A stretch of 64,000 nt of DNA from Sophora flavescens (Eukaryota > Streptophyta > Magnoliopsida > Fabales > Fabaceae), in contig CM061069.1 in assembly GCA_030762895.1 (NCBI GenBank), positions 84,653,048 to 84,717,047 of the forward strand, in the 5' to 3' direction. Of the stretch, positions 1-10,079 are shown in pieces (positions within the stretch are counted from its first letter, which is position 1; each line of letters starts with the position of its first letter). The translations under genes were made by a program, and so were the position numbers. The notes beneath the pieces were generated by a model. The model had not been told where the DNA came from. It did not search any database and worked only from the letters and a program-made list of their open reading frames with translations.

Positions 1-120
1 CAATCGCCTATTGAAGAAGATGAGTTAAGAGACTTGAGGATGCGCTTCGCTGAATTCTTCTTCAAGTATGCGGCTGAAAAAGGAATTGACAACATACCTC
101 CGCACTACTTAGATAAATAG
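1..120 (+). pseudogene. C-terminal 39 codons of a CACTA-encoded protein (partial at window edge)
   Basis: An open frame enters from the left edge and ends at a TAG at 118-120. Its last residues read GIDNIPPHYLDK. It lies about 250 bp inside an array of subterminal repeats and 650 bp from a CACTA terminus, so it is probably the last gene of that transposon. The acidic/aromatic tail resembles the ends of Ulp1-like (C48) cysteine protease domains carried by many plant CACTA elements, but no catalytic residues are in view, so that family assignment is a guess. A transposase or TnpA-like protein is also possible. The start and most of the protein lie outside the window. Confidence 0.45.
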
Positions 121-369
121 TTTTTTTGTTAGACTTTAGAAACTAATTAATAATATGTATATATATATATCCTTAGATAGTTTTGTTTTTTAGACATTGG
201 AACTAAAATTTATTTATATATATACATGGGTTTTGGTTTTAAGTCCCCCCATTGTTCAATTTTCCTTTGCAATTCTGTAATGTGTATGATATTCTGTGTT
301 ACTGGGACTGAATGCAGGGATAGCTGAGGGAAGTGATATTTTAAAACTGAATTTAAAAAAAAAAACCTA

Positions 370-752
370 TTAACGTCAGTTGTATCAAACAACTGACGTT
401 AATAGTATTTTATAAAATATACAGTACACTATTAACGTCAGTTGTTTATTACAATTGATGTTAAAATTAAACCTTTAACGTCAGTTCTTTATAACAACTG
501 ACGTTAGTTTTAACAAAATCAACGTCCGTTGTATTAAAGAACTGACGTTAATAGTTTTAGTTTAACGTCAGTTGTTTAAAAAACCGACGTTAATTTTTAC
601 AAAATTAACGTCGGTTTTGTTAAGGAACTGACGTTAATAGTTTTATATTTAACGTCAGCTCTCAACTGACGTTAAAATATTAACTATTAACGTCAGCTGT
701 ATTTACGTCAATCAGTATTCTGACGTAAAAAATCAATTTTAACTGACGTAAA
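370..752. repeat. CACTA subterminal repeat array (TTAACGTCAGTTG and inverses)
   Basis: At least ten copies of a 13-16 bp motif, TTAACGTCAGTTG or its complement CAACTGACGTTAA, occur here, often paired as inverted repeats with short spacers. Copies nearest the terminus shorten to TGACGTAA. In En/Spm-type elements such subterminal motifs are the binding sites of the TnpA-like protein. That role is inferred here from position and pattern. Confidence 0.8.
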
Positions 753-775
753 AAGCACTTATTGCACTAGTGGTA

Positions 776-2999
776 TTACCTGAGTGTTTATCTGCCTTAA
801 GTTGATTACTGTTGTGTGTAACTATAGGGTTATATGATGTGATGTGATGTGGATTATGTGGATATAACTGTGATTTGGTTATATATGCGATGCATGCTAT
901 TTCTGTGAAAGTATGCTATGTTTGTATCATGTGATACATCAATTATTGATGGCTGAAGTGTGAAACCCGACAGTGGTCAGAGTTTAATTAATTCGGAAGA
1001 TTAAAAGCTTGTTAAGTTTACACAAATAATCCAAGTGATTTAATATTTTAAAATAGTGTAAAAGTAGAAAAAATAATATTTTATTGATTTTTCCGGCGAT
1101 TGATGAGCCAATGAGTGCCAGAGAGGGCGTAACAGTGAAAATATTTCACCGGTGATAGTTTTAGCAAAATGTATTTCATAGGAATGGAAAGTGATATTTG
1201 GAATAATAAAGTGACAAAAATAGTTTAATTAGAATTTTAAATAAATATTTTCAAGTAAAAAGCCATTTTTGACTTTTTTATGAAGAAAATGAGAAAAATA
1301 TGTTAGTTATCTTTGAGTTGAATTAAGAAAAGGTTATTAGAAAATTGATATTATTTTCTTCAAAATAAATATTTTCAAGTGTGAAATTACTTTAGAAAAG
1401 GGAAAGATTTATTCCTGACTCAAACGTATTTTGAATGATTTATAAAATGATTTTGATGGAAATGAATTTCGGAAAAAGTGATTTTTCAGTGAAAATGATT
1501 CCGTTAAACTTGGATAAGTTTCTCGGAGGTTTGGTTTTGTATTTGTTATTTCACTGAGCGAAATGTTTTAAAGAAGACAAGTGAACCTAGTTACCGAGAT
1601 GTCGAGTTTCTAGGGTTCTATCTGACATGAGGATATCGGATCCGTGCCATTGGACATGAGTGTCCTGTAAAATGGTGGACTGTGTCCCATAAGTTGATGT
1701 GGTTAAGCATTTTCTTCCATATCCACGAACCTTTGACTGTTGTATCGGTGTAAAGGTTTTGTAATTGAGCACTCGAACTGGTGCGTCCTGTGTTGGGATT
1801 GAGCAGGTGAACTTGTGTGTTCCTTGGGTGCCTAAGTTTTAAGTCTTAATAATGAAATTAAGCATGGTCGTGTGCTTGGAGCCTCGACAAGGAAATAATT
1901 ATGCGACAAATAAAAGTATCTAGAACAAAAGTATTTCTCATGCATATTTATGGCAGACATGCTATGTTACAGTATCTTGATTCATTGTGTCATCCGGGAT
2001 GTACAAATGAACAAGTTTGGAGATCTTTGAATCATATATTATTATCAATGTATCTGATGGTATAAAGCCCATTAACCGCGATAACCATTGCTCCATGAGT
2101 AATATTGGGCAATAAGTGGACCGAAGTTTCCCATTTATCGTGATGACAATTGAGTCCTAGGTTGGCTAAGGTGTCATATTTTGCGCAAACAACTATGGTA
2201 TGCCTTGGGTATTCCGATTAGTTGAAATATGTTGGACATTGAATTCTTTTCGTTGTCAATGCTCCATTTAAAACACCTGATCAACGGAAACGAAAAACGA
2301 GGAGTTGGTAGAGTTGTGAGTGAGAGCCAGATTATTGAAGTGTCATGCATTTTTGTAAAATCCCGATGACTGTCGGGTATGAAACCCTTTGACAATTTAT
2401 TATGTTGTATGGATAAATTGTTATATATTCTAAATACTATGAATATGCCGTTTTGTGTGTTATGCGTGTGGATATCTTATTAAAATCCATATATTGGTGT
2501 CTCACCCTTACAAATATATCAGGATTCTTCTGGTTTGTTGTTGTACCTTGCTACAATAGTACAGTTGGTGAAGAGAAGTTTCGTAAGTCACATGGACTTA
2601 GATTCTAGATGATTGAAGAAGTATCTGTTCATGGGAATGACCATGGAGGTCGTTCCAACAATGTCTTGTAGAGCGACCAGCTTAGGAGTCTTGGTTGGGT
2701 TATATGTTTTAAAAGGTAGGTAACTGTGGCGCTGTAATTTTGTCTTTGGTTTAAGTTTTCCCTTTTGGGAGTTGAAAACCTCCGAGGAAAAAAAAATGGT
2801 ATGCTGTGGTGATATCTTTATGTATGTGACTTTACTGTTTAATGTATGTATTATGGTGTTCTAGAGTTATTCGCGGAAGAAAATTTTTACACCCGAGTTT
2901 TCTGACTTAATGCAAATAAATTTTTTGAAAACAACCTGTAAATTACTTTTTAATTTATTTCTGCACAGGTTACGAAGTAATGCCCAAGGGGGTGTTACA
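776..2999 (+). mobile_element. 3' part of a Ty3/gypsy LTR (gypsy-A family), cut by the CACTA element
   Basis: The segment ends in GGGGGTGTTACA at 2999, the same end as the gypsy-A LTRs later in the window. Stretches such as TCTCACCCTTACA near 2502 and the last 120 bp align by eye with the reverse complement of 23995-24700. No primer-binding site follows at 3000, so this is a 3' LTR or solo LTR. Its 5' part lies left of the CACTA element, outside the window. There is no coding sequence; the small open frames here are chance. Confidence 0.65.
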
Positions 3000-3029
3000 A
3001 TAGGTGTGCAAATAACATTTGTCCGTAAC

Positions 3030-3325
3030 CTGATCAGTTATACCGAAAAAACTTGGTGTAGCCAAGGACTGGATGTAGGCAAAGGTTTGTGGGTGAACCA
3101 GGATAAATTTCTGAGGATGCTTTCCCTTCCCTACTCTTTTTATATGATATTCTTACTTTACTGCTACTAACCCTTGCGGAGTGCTTGCAATAATTCCAAG
3201 TGTTTTATTCTCCTGAACAGATATAAATCGTTTGATATGTTCCTGTTTTGGGTTGTGCTAGAAAATCTGTTTTTTGGAAACACTATTCAACCCCCTTCTA
3301 GTGTTGTTTTGTGTCATTTCAGGAA
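3030..3325 (+). other. Decayed copia LTR (U5-like) remnant
   Basis: Phrases such as GGTGTAGCCAAGG, GTTTGTGGGTGAACCAGG and CTATTCAACCCCCTTCTAG are typical of the 3' part of long copia LTRs (SIRE/Angela/Tork type). No partner LTR, primer-binding site or gag follows. The open frames at 2910-3170 and 3174-3413 overlap this decayed DNA and show no recognisable domain. The assignment is by recalled pattern and is modest. Confidence 0.4.
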
Positions 3326-3814
3326 CGTGGGCCTTGTGGATATTTGGTCGCGTTCTGTTGATGTAGTGCCAGACGTGATGCTAGGTTCGACAAAGGAGGT
3401 AAAGGGCGAATAGGATCATGACAGTGTTGTGTGCTCGGGGGGAGACGACACTGGGAGGTTATGATGGAGCCTAGGTTTATGTCAGAGAGGGACAACGTCG
3501 AAGTGATGGTTCTCTGGCAATTGATTCACGGGTCAGATCTCAAAGCAATAATGCATAAGAGTCGATTGCTGCACGCAAGGAGTATTTGGTTGGCATTTTT
3601 CAACGGTTATAGCGGGATCACATATAGCGTTGATGGGGATAATGGTACAACTACCAATCTACTGCATGGTAGTTCCTGATCAGGGGAGGGGATCCACAAT
3701 GGCTAGTAATTACAAGTCAGTAGACGACATACGGGGAGGAGAAAGCTGAGATGCAATGCGATGACAAAGGATTCGAGTGATATTGTCATTTTATTGTTTT
3801 ACCTTTTAATCTCA
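3326..3814. other. Unassigned stretch between old LTR remnant and Copia-1
   Basis: About 490 bp of moderately GC-balanced sequence. An 82-codon open frame (3431-3679) contains RHWEVMMEPRFMSE and FFNGYSGITYS but matches no family I recognise. No terminal repeats or primer sites were seen. It ends at the target duplication of Copia-1 (ATCAT, 3815-3819). Confidence 0.3.
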
Positions 3815-3819
3815 ATCAT

Positions 3820-4029
3820 TATTACCTGAAAATTGTTAGTATCTTTATTAGCTAAAGTAATTAGGATCTTATCATCTTATCTTTAACAATAGTTTGTTTG
3901 TTCTGTTATCACAGTCTTTGGTTATCGTTCTTGATTTGTATAGCTTTCGGTTATATAATCTTCTGTAAAACTCTTCAACAAATATATGAAATATTATTCA
4001 GTTTCCATATTTCCATTTTCTCTCTAATA
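3820..4029 (+). repeat. Copia-1 5' LTR (210 bp)
   Basis: It starts TATTACCTGAAAATTG and ends CTCTCTAATA, so the termini are TATTA...TAATA rather than the usual TG...CA. The boundaries are set by the ATCAT duplication outside and by the primer-binding site at 4030. A TATA-like TTATATAATC at 3951-3960 could start transcription. Confidence 0.85.
3951..3960 (+). promoter_or_regulatory. TATA box in Copia-1 5' LTR
   Basis: TTATATAATC lies 70 bp before the LTR end, a normal place for an LTR promoter. The 3' LTR keeps the same motif (CTATATAATC near 39533). Confidence 0.5.
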
Positions 4030-4042
4030 TGGTATCGGATTT
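4030..4042 (+). promoter_or_regulatory. Copia-1 primer-binding site (tRNA-iMet type)
   Basis: TGGTATCGGA follows the LTR directly. It matches the start of the plant initiator-methionine primer site (TGGTATCAGAGC) except for decay at its end. Confidence 0.7.
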
Positions 4043-4080
4043 TACTCTGATTCTCTAGCTTCCACACACTATTCTTTTCC

Positions 4081-4742
4081 ATGGCTGCTGTTTCTTCACT
4101 ACCAGCCGCTAAAGAAACCACTAATGATGGTCCTACACTACCACCTCTTCCACCAATTGACCCTTCTCAGAACCCTTCAAGCCCTTATTACCGTCATCCA
4201 GGGGGAAACCCAGGGTTTGTTTTGGTATCTCCACACCTTAATGGGGATAATTCCTATAACTGGAGCAAAGCCATCAAAAGTTCTTTGTCTTCCAAGAATA
4301 AGCTGAAATTCATCAGTGGCAGCATACACAAACCTCCAGCCAACGATCCATTACTTGATCGTTGACAAAGATGCAACGAAATGGTGGTCTCTTGGATCAA
4401 TCACACCTTATCACCCCATATCCCCCAGAGCACAACCTCCTTTGATAATGCAAGAACTCTCTGGTTGAATTTGGAAACCCGATTCACTCAAGAAAATCAT
4501 TTCCGCGTGTCTGACATTCTCCAAGAATTACATTCCATGAGGCAAGGTGATAAAATTCTCTCTAATTTCTGTACAGATATGCAAATTTTGTGGGACGAAT
4601 TGGATTTTGTTCGTCCAACCCCAGTTTGTTCTTATGATGTAACCTGCACTTGTGATTTAAGTAAATATGTTCAATCACACAAAGACAAAGAACTTGTTCT
4701 TTGCTTTCTGAAAGGCATAAATGATTCTTATGGTGTTGTCCG
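4081..4742 (+). pseudogene. gag: Copia-1 gag, N-terminal and central part (broken)
   Basis: The reading starts MAAVSSLPAAKE and continues through HPGGNPGFVLVSPHLNGDNS, the conserved N-terminal copia gag domain (retrotran_gag_3 type). A TGA stops it near 4363. The next piece, starting MVVSWINHTLSPHI, carries the UBN2-like gag core (TLWLNLETRFTQ and LCFLKGINDSYGVVR). At 4743 the codons run into the LTR of Copia-2, and gag resumes at 22101 with SHILLMKPLPS, an exact in-sense continuation. Gag would form the virus-like particle in the cytoplasm. The frameshift and stop make it non-functional. Confidence 0.85.
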
Positions 4743-5687
4743 TGTTGTTTTGGCTTCAACGACTCAAGCGGGGGGGGGGGGGGGGGGGGGGAATTTAGTT
4801 TTCTTAAAAATATTTTCCTCTTAAAAAAATTTCAAAAAACTTTTCAAATCAGAGTTACGGATTTGTGGCCTCAGGATCTTTTACAAGATCAATGAAGGGT
4901 TTATATAAAATCTTAAATAGAGGGTGATGAGGATAAGAAAGACTAATTCAGAATTAATAGAGAATAGATTCAGGTTCTATAACTCAATAATAACAAAATA
5001 CAGAAACTGATTAATCCTTTAAAGATTAAGAACAAGTTATGCAAGTTTCAGTTTCAGTATATTTCAGTTTCAACAATCAAGAATGGTTTTTATCAACTCA
5101 GTTTTGAACGCAGACAACACAAACTTGATTACAATCATACTCAAGTTTCAATTCAGTTTATCCAGATCAAGAACAGAAATTATATTGAACTTTAAACATC
5201 AAAATCACAGGTTCTTGATCATAAACAGAAAGTAAAGGAGTTTGAGTTTAGGGATACCACACAACCAGATTTATCCTAGTTCAGTCACCACACCGTGACC
5301 TACATCCAGTCCCCACTCCACCAGCGGGATTTCACACACTAACACACAAGCTTTGCCAGGTAGCTAGAAAAACCTTTACACCACAAAGCACTCATTCACC
5401 TCGAGATACCACACTCTTATGAAGAGCCTCAATGTTCAACCTTAGGGATACCTCACCCTAATCACTCAGAGAGACTCCCTCTCTCTTTATAATCGAAATG
5501 TAAAGCAAAAGTTGATTCCTAACTCTCAATAGTCAGATAAACAAATTGAAGCACTTATGAGTATCGAAACACTCTTTTCATAGTAAGCTCAAGAAAGATG
5601 ATGAATGATTTTCACAATTGATTTCTCAAAATGATTTCGTAAAACTGTGATATGTTATGATATGTATAAAAATGTTCCTTTGATCCC

Positions 5688-5698
5688 TCTTTATATAG
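5688..5698 (-). promoter_or_regulatory. TATA box in Copia-2 3' LTR
   Basis: On the minus strand the sequence reads CTATATAAAG. The same motif occurs at 20993-21003 in the other LTR, which is the 5' copy and would be the promoter for the element RNA. Confidence 0.5.
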
Positions 5699-5929
5699 AA
5701 AACACGTTATAAACGTTAGGATCAATCAAAAATAGATTTGGATCTAATTAACATAATCCGTTTTCCTGATTCTGGTTCTTGAAATAAGATTATGATAGTT
5801 CTTATAGAATTCGCGTCCATCTTGAAAATAACCGCGTCCATCTAGCCATTAAGATTTTACATTTGGAAAGGCTAGTAGATAAGCTCCATAAGCCACGTCA
5901 GCAGATGGGAGAACTAAAACACAAAGTAA

Positions 5930-6355
5930 TTGGACGAGCTCCAATTAGTAGACGAGATCCATATGCCACATCAGCGGACGAAGCTTCTTATTTAAGATCT
6001 TAGCATGTCTAAAGACTTGTGTGGACGAGCGCTTCTGTCACCTTAGTAGACGAGCGCTTGTGTCACTTTAGTGGACGGGCGCTTGTATCACTCTAGTGGA
6101 CGAGCTCTTGTATCATTTCAGTGGACGAGCGCTTCTGTCACTTGTTGGACGAGCGCTTGTATTACTTGTTGGACGAGCGCTTCTATCACTTGTTGGATGA
6201 GCGCTTCTATTATTTAGGTTGGACGAGCTCTTCAATCACTTGTTGGACGAGCGCTTCTATCACTTGTGTTTGGATGAGTGCTTGTATTACTTCAGTGTTG
6301 GACGAGTGCTTTGTATTACTTTAGTGTTGGATGAGTGCTTTGGACGAGCACTTCT
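5930..6355 (+). repeat. Minisatellite in Copia-2 left LTR, unit about 24 bp
   Basis: Repeats of a 24-bp unit with core TTGGACGAGCGCTTCTATCA and tail CTTG occur, cleanest at 6121-6300, with looser copies upstream. Because 24 is a multiple of three, the array translates as periodic LDERFYHL-like octapeptides in one frame. These are by-products of the repeat, not a known protein. Confidence 0.85.
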
Positions 6356-6655
6356 TATTTCCAAAAATCATTTTCATTAATGAAAACTTATTCCTTTTAA
6401 TGCAGGTTATGAAAATTGATTCTCTTCATGCATCTTTCTAAAATTCTCCTTTAGGCTCTTGTCTTGATGATCATTTGATCTCTATCTTTGCTCTTTGATT
6501 CCTTCAAGTTATTCCTTGAATATTCTCCTTTGATTGCTCACTGAACTTGTTGATCACTGCTTGATACCTGTCTTTGTAATTTGACACAAAAAACTTGCAT
6601 ACACATTAAGTTGTATTTGTCATATATCAAAATCTCCAAGTCATTGAGTCTAACA

Positions 6656-6672
6656 ATCTCCCCATTTTTTAT
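6656..6672 (-). promoter_or_regulatory. Copia-2 polypurine tract
   Basis: On the minus strand, AAAAAATGGGGAGAT lies directly before the 3' LTR start TGTTAGACTC. This is the expected primer for plus-strand DNA synthesis. Confidence 0.75.
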
Positions 6673-7191
6673 TATGACAAACCTTCTAACAAATTATAAG
6701 ACGAGAGTATAAGTGTAGCAGACGCTAAGTGTTTTTAGTAGATTTATATCATGGTATCAAAGCAGTCAGAGCAGAAGTATATCAGAGCAAAAAAATATTA
6801 TCAGATCAGAATTTGATTTACTCCCCCTTAATCATGTAAGCTTATAAGGTTCCCCTCAACATATGCATGTATAATTTGTTTTCTCTATATCATACTTTTT
6901 TTTTCATGTATAATTTGTTATTATCCCCTTTCTCTATATCATACTTTTTTTCATGTATAATTTGTTATTATCCCCTTTCTCTATATCATACTTTTTCCTC
7001 CCCCTTTTGGCATCATAAAAAAGGAAAAGAAAAGAAACATTCAAAGCAATATAGAAGGTAAGCATTTAAACATTCAAACATAGCATATAAAATTAATCAT
7101 GATAGAGGGATATGTGCAGGGACAAATCAAAGAATAAGTGCGTCCATCTAATTCCCCCCCGCCTTTTGATTTTCTTTTGTTTCTTTAGATA
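6673..7191 (-). other. Copia-2 3' untranslated region with a pyrimidine-rich tandem repeat
   Basis: No open frame with a recognisable domain lies between the end of pol (7192) and the polypurine tract. Three imperfect copies of a roughly 50-bp unit with core ATGTATAATTTGTTATTATC followed by CCCTTTCTC occur at about 6866-6995. In many SIRE elements this interval holds an envelope-like ORF; none is visible here. Confidence 0.6.
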
Positions 7192-7596
7192 TTAGATATA
7201 GGATTGATCGATTATGCCCAATTCTCTTCTAATGAAAAAGAAGTTTTCCTTGTTCAAGGGCTTGGTAAACATATCGGCAGATTGTTTAGTTGTATCAACA
7301 TATTCAATCTCAATTTCTCTACTCTGAATATGATCTCTAATGAAATAATGTCCGATTTCTATGTGTTTAGTTTAGAGTGCATTATGCGATTCTTAGTTAG
7401 GTTAATTGCACTAGTATTGTAACATCTAATAGGAACTTGGTTTAGTTGCACACCATAATCAACTAATTGTTGTTTCATCCATAAAATCTGTGCACAACAG
7501 CAACTAGCCGCTACATATTCAGTCTTTGCAGTGGATAAAGTCACACTATATTGTTTATTATAGAACCATGATACTAATGAGTTTCCTAGTAAATGG
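7192..7596 (-). pseudogene. pol: Copia-2 RNase H, C-terminal part
   Basis: Read on the minus strand from the insertion point, the protein continues CHLLGNSLVSWF, then LSTAKTEYVAA and KHIEIGHYFIRD, and ends near FTKPLNK with a TAA at 7192-7194. These are standard copia RNase H motifs. The upstream part is at 16609-17930 and ends ...DRKSTSGT, so the two pieces join exactly across the gypsy unit. A stop interrupts the frame near 7360. Confidence 0.88.
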
Positions 7597-7601
7597 CAAG
7601 T

Positions 7602-8009
7602 TGTAACATCCTTGGCAGCTCTATGGATTGACGAATGACCCCACAAACCAACACGGATCTTTTCAACGTGCTTTGTCCTCATTCACACACTTCCCGGGAA
7701 AACTTCCCAGGAGGTCACCCATCCCAGAATTGCTCCAAGTCAAGCACGCTTAATTACGGAGTCCTTAAGTGACGGGCTTCCGAAAAGAAGATGCATCTTG
7801 TTGACATGGGTAGTACCAATCAATTCTTATAAGCCATCTTCAACTGTATAGTCCCATACCTATACAGTCTCAGGATTCCTCTCATTCGGGTGTGTAATCG
7901 GTTCATTCATGTGTCCCTCCACCTAGAAGCCTGCCAGGAGCCGCTCCTTCTCCGTGCTCTCTTTGAACCGGCGATCACTCCCCGTCATCGTTAGCACTCG
8001 GGTGTTACA
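7602..8009 (-). repeat. Cassandra-like LTR (408 bp) carrying 5S rRNA-derived sequence
   Basis: On the minus strand the segment begins TGTAACACCCGAGTGC and ends GGATGTTACA, with LTR-style TG...CA ends. It contains a 5S rRNA-like block. Just before it on the same strand is GGCGGAAGCTGGTGGGCA (possible polypurine tract), and a tRNA-iMet primer site only about 70 bp further. A short LTR, a tiny internal domain and 5S sequence in the LTR define Cassandra-type terminal-repeat retrotransposons in miniature. The matching 5' LTR is absent and replaced by a gypsy LTR. Confidence 0.65.
7690..7790 (-). other. 5S rRNA-derived segment (box A and box C-like) inside the LTR
   Basis: On the minus strand the block keeps TTAAGCGTGCTTG (5S box A region) and GGATGGGTGACCTCCTGGGA (intermediate element and box C), in the right order. 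The stretch between them and the flanks are diverged. It is therefore not a functional 5S gene. It could still act as an internal RNA polymerase III promoter, as reported for Cassandra elements. Confidence 0.75.
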
Positions 8010-8067
8010 TGCCCACCAGCTTCCGCCTGGTTCGTCCCCGAACCACACCATACTGTGAGAGGTGCCA

Positions 8068-8078
8068 CTCTGATACCA
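8068..8078 (-). promoter_or_regulatory. tRNA-iMet primer-binding site at the gypsy/Cassandra junction
   Basis: The minus strand reads TGTCTCA-TTT-TGGTATCAGAG: a gypsy LTR end, three bases, then the initiator-methionine primer site. The next 60 bases lead straight into the 5S-bearing LTR. Gypsy-B has the same LTR end and primer site at 33569-33585, but gag follows there. Confidence 0.75.
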
Positions 8079-8790
8079 AAATGAGACACCCCATTGTGCC
8101 CCGGTGTTTTATTAGCTTAAAACCTTATTAATTAATTCCTTAATCGCGCGCTTAGCGTGAAAAGTACATAAAAATTAAAACTTTATTTAAACAATCATAT
8201 AACTTCTGTAAATTAAACACACCAAGGTTGTAATATATATATATATATATAAATACACACCTGTTTATTTATTACATTACCAAAACACTGTTGAGGGAAT
8301 CCTCTCAGTAGGATCCCTCACGGCATAAACTTAAAATAAAAGCCATACTTAGCGGAAACATATAAAAATACTCCTTCTTAGACACACTGGCCATACTATC
8401 TATACTCTACTGGCCATGGATCACAGCTCGACCTCCAGCGTCTGGTTCGTAAGGAGTTCCATCCAATTCCTCAGCAACCTCTGTTTCATACAGAGCTCCG
8501 TCCAGCTCCTCAGCAACATAATCCTCCATCGGGTCTTCTAATGTAGGTAAAGTAACCCACAAGAATACAGAAACATAGGGGATAAGAAAACAGTTCAATC
8601 ATCAAAAAGCGGAAAAGAGTCAAAGTAAATCATACAGTAATTGTCACAGACAAACAACGCACATAACAAACAGATCACCCTCAAGTTAATATATCATCCT
8701 CAATCCCCAATCTCATTCTACTCAAAGACACCATAGTGGCACACCTATTTCCTAAGGTGGAAGTGGTCTCGCGATAACTCTTGATTTTTA

Positions 8791-9051
8791 CGTGTATTAT
8801 ATTACCAATACACGGTGTATTATATTATCAATACACAAAAGTTTTTTACGTGTATTATATTACCAATACACGGTGTATTATATTACCAATACACAGAAGT
8901 GGTTTTACGTGTATTATATTACCAATACATGGTGTATTATATTACCAATACACAGATGTCCTTGTGTATTATATTACCAATACACTTTCGTCTTTGTGTA
9001 TTATATTACCAATACACTTTTGTCCTTGTATATTATATTACCAATACATGG
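8791..9051 (-). repeat. Array of nine 22-bp imperfect palindromes in the gypsy-C left LTR arm
   Basis: The unit is GTGTATT, then eight bases (ATATTACC), then AATACAC, so its ends are inverted repeats. The first six copies are arranged as three back-to-back pairs; the last three are single with spacers of about 10 bp. The right LTR arm has seven copies at 15703-15906. Confidence 0.9.
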
Positions 9052-10079
9052 TTGTGGACAACAACACCTATACTTGAATCTCACCAACCCGTTTTAGCAA
9101 CATCCTAGTGCCTTAACCTTCCATTAGAACTTGACACATATTCTATGCCATAACACCTCTTTAACATACATCATCTAGGTTAGCCACTTCTAAATCATCA
9201 TTATCCTCACACCCAACACAATCATCTCTTATACAACATATATATCTTTGCTTAAAAACCACTAAGCATAATAATACAAACCAGGCAGATCATGCATAAC
9301 ACAATATCAATCCAAATATTCCTATATCACCAATATAGCACAAAATCAATTCAATAAAGGTAGTAAAATCAAATCAACCATCAATAATATAAAATCAACC
9401 TAATATTGATAAACCTACAATCCACGAATCGCCATTGGTTTTTAAGAAAAAGGTTTCCAATGTGATTTTGGTCTTGTCGATTACTCGACTACTAGTAGGG
9501 TTTAGGTCACCCTACACAATTATTATATAATCTACTACTTATCCATTCTGACGATAGGTTGGTTCTTTCCCCCACCTAGGTTATCACCGGACTCCCGAAC
9601 ACGAAGCTCCTCGTTGTCACACCACAAAGTACTAATTCCACCTTCTGTGAAGGTAAGGAGATTAGATGCTCGAAGAGGTATACCACGACCGTCCTCGTTT
9701 CCTCCGCGATGGAAGTCTAAGGTTATGAACACAAAATCAAAAGTTAAAATCAAACAAGAACACTAAACCACAAGGTATAGGTTCAGCCAAGACTAGTTCT
9801 TAGGGTTAGAGATTCCCGAAAATTATACAACTCATGGATTTATGATCTTTAAGTGTTAGGAGTTCATAAACAATGATCACTTAACAAAGTTAAATTAAAA
9901 TCCCACTAAGTTATAAACTTAGGGTATTCGGTCAAGGCTAGTAAAATAGGCTAGCATTCACTAAACTTTCCGATCTCTTAGGTTTAGCATCCATATGTAT
10001 TAACGAGCTCAATACCATGATCATTTTGGAAAAATAAGAACAAAGTATCCTTGGTCTATAACCTTCTAGGTTCGGCTTT

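Larger units (their letters stand above)
1..772 (+). mobile_element. 3' end of a CACTA (En/Spm) DNA transposon
   Basis: The sequence ends at 772 with a terminal inverted repeat that reads CACTAGTGCAATAAGTGC on the minus strand, the signature of the CACTA superfamily. Inside it lies a dense array of short direct and inverted subterminal repeats, where transposase is known to bind in En/Spm. CACTA elements make 3-bp duplications. The flanking triplet is GTA (773-775), but the other end is outside the window and cannot be compared. The element interrupts a gypsy LTR that resumes at 776. Confidence 0.8.
4743..6655 (-). repeat. Copia-2 3' LTR (left copy, 1913 bp)
   Basis: On the plus strand it runs from TGTTGTTTTGGC to GAGTCTAACA. 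It contains a run of 22 G (4770-4791), a 24-bp minisatellite and a TATA box on the minus strand. The polypurine tract lies just outside at 6656-6672. It aligns along its whole length with 20079-22095. Confidence 0.92.

Noticed and set aside
5930..6355. CRISPR-like array of regular repeats
   Set aside because: Units are contiguous 24-mers without unique spacers, inside a plant LTR, and duplicated in the partner LTR.
7690..7790. Functional 5S rRNA gene
   Set aside because: Only the promoter-like boxes are kept. The ends and middle are diverged, and the block is bounded by LTR ends.
8781..9108. Three overlapping open frames of about 100 codons
   Set aside because: They are translations of the 22-bp palindrome array and exist in all three frames.
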